A stretch of DNA of 17,863 nucleotides, taken from positions 1 to 17,863 of the forward strand of contig JAZRFM010000020.1 in the NCBI GenBank assembly GCA_045661345.1. The letters run 5' to 3'. This stretch comes from RUG12461 sp045661345 (GTDB lineage Bacteria; Bacillota; Clostridia; Lachnospirales; Lachnospiraceae). The notes under the pieces were generated by a model. It was not told the origin of the DNA, did not search any database, and saw only the letters and a list, made by a program, of their open reading frames with translations. Positions 14,602 through 17,863 of this stretch are shown in pieces; positions within the stretch are counted from its first letter, which is position 1; each line of letters begins with the position of its first letter. The position numbers and the translations under genes are program-made.

Positions 14602-15616
14602 GAATTCCGGTGTGGATATCGAAGCGGGATACCGTTCGGTGGAATTGATGAAGCAATATGTACAGGGGACGATGCGCCCGGAGGTGCTGACGGGTATTGG
14701 CGGATTCTCCGGTGCGTTTTCCGTGGATCGTTTCCGCAACATGGAGAAGCCGACCCTGATATCCGGAACGGACGGCGTGGGTACCAAGATCAAGCTGGCC
14801 TTTATTCTGGACAGACACAGCACCATCGGGATCGACTGCGTGGCGATGTGCGTAAACGATATCGCCTGTGCCGGGGCAGAGCCCCTGTTTTTCCTGGACT
14901 ACATTGCCTGCGGCAAAAACTATCCGGAGAAGATCGCCACCATTGTCAGCGGTGTGGCGGAGGGCTGCAAAATGGCAGGCGCGGCGCTGATCGGTGGAGA
15001 GACCGCGGAGCACCCGGGTCTGATGCCGGAGGAGGAATATGATGTGGCGGGCTTTGCTGTGGGCATCGTGGATGAGAAGGATATCATCACGGGGGCAGAT
15101 GTCAAAGCGGGAAACGTGCTGATCGGACTGGCTTCCTCCGGGGTGCATTCCAACGGGTTTTCCCTGATCCGCAGGATCTTCACCATGAACGAGGCAACCC
15201 TGAACTCCTATAACAAGACCCTGGGGAAATCCCTGGGAGATGAGCTGCTGACCCCCACCAGGATCTATGTGAAGGCGCTCCGTGCCGTGAAGGAAGCGGG
15301 GGTGAAGCTTCTTGCCTGCAGCCATATCACCGGGGGCGGATTCTACGAGAACATCCCGCGTATGCTTCCCGAGGGGAAACATGCCGTTGTGGAAAAGGCC
15401 AGCTATCCCGTTCCGCCGATTTTTACGATCATGGCGGAAAAGGGAAATGTGGAGGAAAAGGTCATGTACAACACCTACAACATGGGACTGGGCATGATCG
15501 TGGCTGTGGAGGAAAAAGACAGGGACCGTGCCTGTGAAGCAATCCGTTCGGCGGGGGACACCCCCTATATCGTCGGACACATTGAGGACGGAGAAAAGGG
15601 AGTGACATTATGCTGA
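14591..15616 (+). CDS. purM: Phosphoribosylformylglycinamidine cyclo-ligase (AIR synthetase)
   Basis: PurM uses ATP to close FGAM to aminoimidazole ribonucleotide (AIR), the substrate of the PurK/PurE step. The 341-residue length is normal. Motifs seen: SGVDIEAGYRSVELMK near the N-terminus, LTGIGGFSGAF, the nucleotide-binding GTDGVGTKIK (59-68), CVNDIACAGAEPLFFLDY, GGETAEHPGLM and GLASSGVHSNGFSLIR. The start overlaps the end of purE by 11 bp, with GGAAGG just upstream, so translation of the two is probably coupled. Confidence 0.97.
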   Translation: MDYKNSGVDIEAGYRSVELMKQYVQGTMRPEVLTGIGGFSGAFSVDRFRNMEKPTLISGTDGVGTKIKLAFILDRHSTIGIDCVAMCVNDIACAGAEPLFFLDYIACGKNYPEKIATIVSGVAEGCKMAGAALIGGETAEHPGLMPEEEYDVAGFAVGIVDEKDIITGADVKAGNVLIGLASSGVHSNGFSLIRRIFTMNEATLNSYNKTLGKSLGDELLTPTRIYVKALRAVKEAGVKLLACSHITGGGFYENIPRMLPEGKHAVVEKASYPVPPIFTIMAEKGNVEEKVMYNTYNMGLGMIVAVEEKDRDRACEAIRSAGDTPYIVGHIEDGEKGVTLC

Positions 15617-16215
15617 GGCTGGTGATCCTGGTTTCCGGCGGCGGGACAAACCTGCAGGCCATCATGGACGCCATGGATACGGGCGTGATTCAAAACGCCG
15701 GGATCGTTTCCGTGATCAGCAACAACCCGAAGGCCTATGCGCTGGAGCGGGCAAAGGCCCGGGGGATCCCGCAGCAGTGTATTTCGCCGAAAAACTATGA
15801 GAGCCGGGAAGCATTTCATGAGGCGCTTTTGCAGGCGGTTGAAAAGGCAGAGCCGGATCTGATCGTGCTGGCGGGATTTCTCGTGGTGATCCCGGCAAAG
15901 ATGATCGCAAGGTTCCGCGGCAGGATCATCAATATCCACCCGAGTCTCATCCCCTCCTTCTGCGGAGAGGGCTACTACGGGCTGCGGGTGCATGAGGCGG
16001 CGCTGGAGCGCGGTGTCAAGCTGACCGGTGCCACGGTACACATCGTGGATGAGGGGACGGATACGGGACCGATTCTGATGCAGAAAGCCGTGGAGGTACT
16101 GGAGGGCGACACACCGGAGACCCTGCAGCGGCGTGTCATGGAACAGGCGGAGTGGGTGATTTTGCCCCAGGTGATCAACCGGATTGCAAACGAACAGAAA
16201 GGGGAGGAACCATAG
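15610..16215 (+). CDS. purN: Phosphoribosylglycinamide formyltransferase (folate-dependent)
   Basis: PurN transfers a formyl group from 10-formyltetrahydrofolate to GAR, giving FGAR. The 201-residue length is typical. The phosphate-binding SGGGTNLQAI (9-18) and the catalytic residues Asn108, His110 (INIHPSLIPSF) and Asp151 (DEGTDTGPI) are present and correctly spaced relative to the E. coli triad. The ATG lies inside the last codons of purM (7-bp overlap), preceded by AGGGAG. The product of PurD one gene downstream is its substrate. Confidence 0.97.
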   Translation: MLRLVILVSGGGTNLQAIMDAMDTGVIQNAGIVSVISNNPKAYALERAKARGIPQQCISPKNYESREAFHEALLQAVEKAEPDLIVLAGFLVVIPAKMIARFRGRIINIHPSLIPSFCGEGYYGLRVHEAALERGVKLTGATVHIVDEGTDTGPILMQKAVEVLEGDTPETLQRRVMEQAEWVILPQVINRIANEQKGEEP

Positions 16216-16216
16216 G

Positions 16217-17491
16217 ATGAAGATACTGATCGTAGGCAGCGGCGGAAGAGAGCATGCCATCGCACAGTCCCTTGTCAAAAGCAAAAAGACGGAGAGGCTC
16301 TACTGCGCTCCCGGCAATGCCGGCATCGGACAGATAGCGGAATGTGTACCTATCGGTGCCATGGAGTTTGAGAAGCTGGCGGCCTTTGCCAGGGAGAATG
16401 CCATAGACCTGACGGTGGTGGGGATGGATGATCCCCTGGTGGGCGGCATCGTGGATGTTTTCGAAAAGGAAGGGCTGCGGGTGTTCGGACCCCGTAAAAA
16501 CGCCGCGATCCTGGAGGGCTCCAAGGCCTTCTCCAAGGACCTGATGAAAAAGTACGGGATCCCGACGGCCGCTTACGAGACCTTCGACGATCCCGCCAAA
16601 GCCCTTGCCTATCTGGAAAATGCCAAAATGCCGGTTGTGCTGAAGGCGGACGGTCTGGCCCTCGGGAAGGGCGTGCTGATCTGCAATACCCTGGAAGAAG
16701 CAAAAGAAGGCGTGAAGGAGATCATGCAGGACAAGAAGTTCGGCAGCGCGGGGGATCACATGGTGATCGAAGAGTTCATGACCGGCCGCGAGGTCTCCGT
16801 GCTTTCCTTTACCGATGGCAGGACCATCAGGATCATGAGCTCCGCCCAGGATCATAAACGGGCCATGGACGGAGACCGGGGCTTAAACACCGGCGGCATG
16901 GGAACCTTTTCTCCCAGTCCCTTTTACACGGCCGAAGTGGACAAAATCTGCCGGGAGAAAATCTATCAACCGACGGTGGACGCCATGGCAGCCGAAGGAA
17001 GACCCTTTTCCGGGGTGATCTTTTTCGGCCTGATGCTGACAGAGGAGGGTCCGAAGGTGCTGGAATACAATGCCCGGTTCGGGGATCCGGAGGCACAGGT
17101 GGTACTGCCCCGGATGAAAAACGACCTGGTGGAGGTGATGGAGGCCTGTGTGGACGGAACCCTCGACCAGATCACCCTGGAGTTTGCAGACAACGCCGCG
17201 GTATGCGTGGTTCTCGCTTCCGAGGGCTACCCCGTTTCTTACCAGAAAGGATTTGAAATCCACGGCCTCTCCCGCTTCGAGAAGGAGGAAGGGTATTTCT
17301 GCTTCCATGCAGGGACAAAGAAAAATGAGGCAGGTCAGTTCGTAACAAACGGAGGGCGCGTGCTGGGGGTGACAGCCCTCGGAGAGACACTGCAAAAAGC
17401 CCGGGAAAACGCCTACCAAGCGACCGAATGGGTAGACTTCCACGGAAAATACATGCGCCACGACATCGGCAAAGCCATCGAGGAGGCGTAA
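16217..17491 (+). CDS. purD: Phosphoribosylamine-glycine ligase (GAR synthetase)
   Basis: PurD joins glycine to phosphoribosylamine with ATP, giving GAR for PurN. It has 424 residues and the expected ATP-grasp layout: N-terminal MKILIVGSGGREHAIAQSL, the GMDDPLVGGIVD segment, LKADGLALGKGV in the ATP-binding domain, IEEFMTGREVSVLSF, QDHKRAMDGDRGLNTGGMG, and the metal-binding EYNARFGDPEAQ. The ATG at 16217 is chosen because the family begins M-K-(I/V)-L-(I/V)-(V/I)-G-x-G-G-R-E-H; it follows the purN stop by one base with GGGGAGG upstream. It is the last gene in the window. Confidence 0.97.
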   Translation: MKILIVGSGGREHAIAQSLVKSKKTERLYCAPGNAGIGQIAECVPIGAMEFEKLAAFARENAIDLTVVGMDDPLVGGIVDVFEKEGLRVFGPRKNAAILEGSKAFSKDLMKKYGIPTAAYETFDDPAKALAYLENAKMPVVLKADGLALGKGVLICNTLEEAKEGVKEIMQDKKFGSAGDHMVIEEFMTGREVSVLSFTDGRTIRIMSSAQDHKRAMDGDRGLNTGGMGTFSPSPFYTAEVDKICREKIYQPTVDAMAAEGRPFSGVIFFGLMLTEEGPKVLEYNARFGDPEAQVVLPRMKNDLVEVMEACVDGTLDQITLEFADNAAVCVVLASEGYPVSYQKGFEIHGLSRFEKEEGYFCFHAGTKKNEAGQFVTNGGRVLGVTALGETLQKARENAYQATEWVDFHGKYMRHDIGKAIEEA

Positions 17492-17503
17492 ACGGGAGTT
17501 TAC
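17488..17503 (+). terminator. Hairpin over the purD stop codon, possible operon end
   Basis: GTAAAC-ggga-GTTTAC is a perfect 6-bp stem with a four-base loop that includes the purD stop codon. It is followed by a C-rich tract rather than T residues, so it does not meet the usual intrinsic terminator pattern. The C-rich, G-poor RNA that follows would be compatible with a Rho utilisation site, but that is inference. Confidence 0.3.
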
Positions 17504-17652
17504 CCCCTTCCCCCGGACGATTGCCCGCCCCCTCCCCGCCGGCCTCCCTGTGCCCCTCCCGGCATGTCAGGTTGTATGAAAATGACGCTCACTCATTTCG
17601 GGACCTGGCTTCTCTAAGCATTTGCGCCAGATGGTTTCAACCGTACGCAACC

Positions 17653-17685
17653 GGTACCAACGCGCCTTCCATGGCGCATGGTACC
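17653..17685. repeat. Central hairpin 1 of the palindrome
   Basis: GGTACC (17653-17658) and GCGCC (17662-17666) pair with GGCGC (17673-17677) and GGTACC (17680-17685) around a six-base loop TTCCAT. The stem has a small internal loop (AAC against AT). It lies at the symmetry centre of the larger palindrome. Confidence 0.75.
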
Positions 17686-17686
17686 T

Positions 17687-17709
17687 GGATTCGCCATCCA
17701 GGCGAATCC
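17687..17709. repeat. Central hairpin 2 of the palindrome
   Basis: GGATTCGCC (17687-17695) and GGCGAATCC (17701-17709) form a perfect 9-bp stem with a five-base loop. It stands directly beside hairpin 1, so the folded element would end in a junction with two arms rather than a simple loop. Confidence 0.8.
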
Positions 17710-17863
17710 TTGCTTAATAAGTGGCAAATGCTAAGAGAATCCAAGCCCCTCATGAACTGTTCGCTTACATTTCCATGCAACCCGCCATGCCGGATCGAGA
17801 CCCAGGGCGACCGGCGGCTGGTCACAAGCACAACGGAATGCTTTGTGAGCGAGAATGTGATTC

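Larger units (their letters stand above)
17538..17815. repeat. 278-bp imperfect palindrome, MITE-like or structured RNA
   Basis: The two halves of this non-coding stretch are diverged reverse complements. Matching blocks, moving inward: GCCGG (17538-17542) with CCGGC (17811-17815); CCGGCATG (17559-17566) with CATGCCGG (17786-17793); GGTTG (17570-17574) with CAACC (17778-17782); AAATG (17580-17584) with CATTT (17769-17773); and TTCTCTAAGCATTTGC (17610-17625) with its complement at 17724-17739, 15 of 16 bases. I count 36 of 48 aligned positions matching in the outer block with one gap; the stretch in between is poorer. No open frame of note crosses it. It may be a miniature mobile element or a long-hairpin RNA. 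Confidence 0.7.

Noticed and set aside
17492..17863. A tRNA, rRNA or small protein gene in the region after purD
   Set aside because: No cloverleaf with a T-arm GTTCRA-type motif, no ribosomal RNA signature, and no open frame with a credible ribosome binding site was seen; the palindrome explains most of the structure.

Overview
The window looks like a chromosomal segment of a moderately GC-rich member of the Bacillota, most likely class Clostridia and family Lachnospiraceae. Reasons: strong AGGAGG-type ribosome binding sites, a class 1B dihydroorotate dehydrogenase paired with its PyrK subunit, a VanZ-like protein, a small three-helix protein resembling the DUF6142 family, and an M29 aminopeptidase. 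The assignment rests on protein character and gene order read by eye; no database search was possible.

Region 1 (1-7070) is the accessory part. It opens with the C-terminal tail of a probable ISL3-type transposase, followed by a promoter region with a repeated GGATNATCCACAC box. Then come a 278-residue GNAT-type acetyltransferase and a very large gene of unknown role encoding 1951 residues. The large protein has no evident signal peptide or membrane segment. It carries a papain-like Cys/His/Asp protease core near residues 745-960. Around the core are long helical regions, Lys/Glu-rich low-complexity linkers, a short duplication before the protease, and at least three copies of a module starting with a P-x-P-x-(Q/E)-L...W signature. 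This is the best candidate for an undescribed system in the window.

Region 2 (7093-9610) has malQ (4-alpha-glucanotransferase) on the minus strand, convergent with the giant gene and divergent from pyrD. The two start codons lie 94 bp apart and their predicted promoters share an inverted repeat, TTGAA-N6-TTCAA. pyrD may be translated from a leaderless message.

Region 3 (8705-17491) is a long plus-strand run: pyrD, pyrK, pyrE, a VanZ-like membrane protein, a small DUF6142-like membrane protein, a 700-residue M29 aminopeptidase, purE, purM, purN and purD. From pyrE onward most genes overlap or nearly touch, which implies co-transcription and translational coupling. PyrD and PyrK together make orotate and PyrE converts it to OMP. 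PurD, PurN, PurM and PurE cover four steps of IMP synthesis; purF, purL, purK, purC, purB and purH are not in the window. A good promoter sits inside the end of pyrK, just upstream of pyrE. The two membrane proteins and the peptidase sit between the pyrimidine and purine genes with no obvious metabolic link.

Region 4 (17492-17863) holds no gene. It contains a hairpin over the purD stop codon, a C-rich tract, and a roughly 278-bp imperfect palindrome with two strong hairpins at its centre, which could be a MITE-like repeat or a structured RNA.
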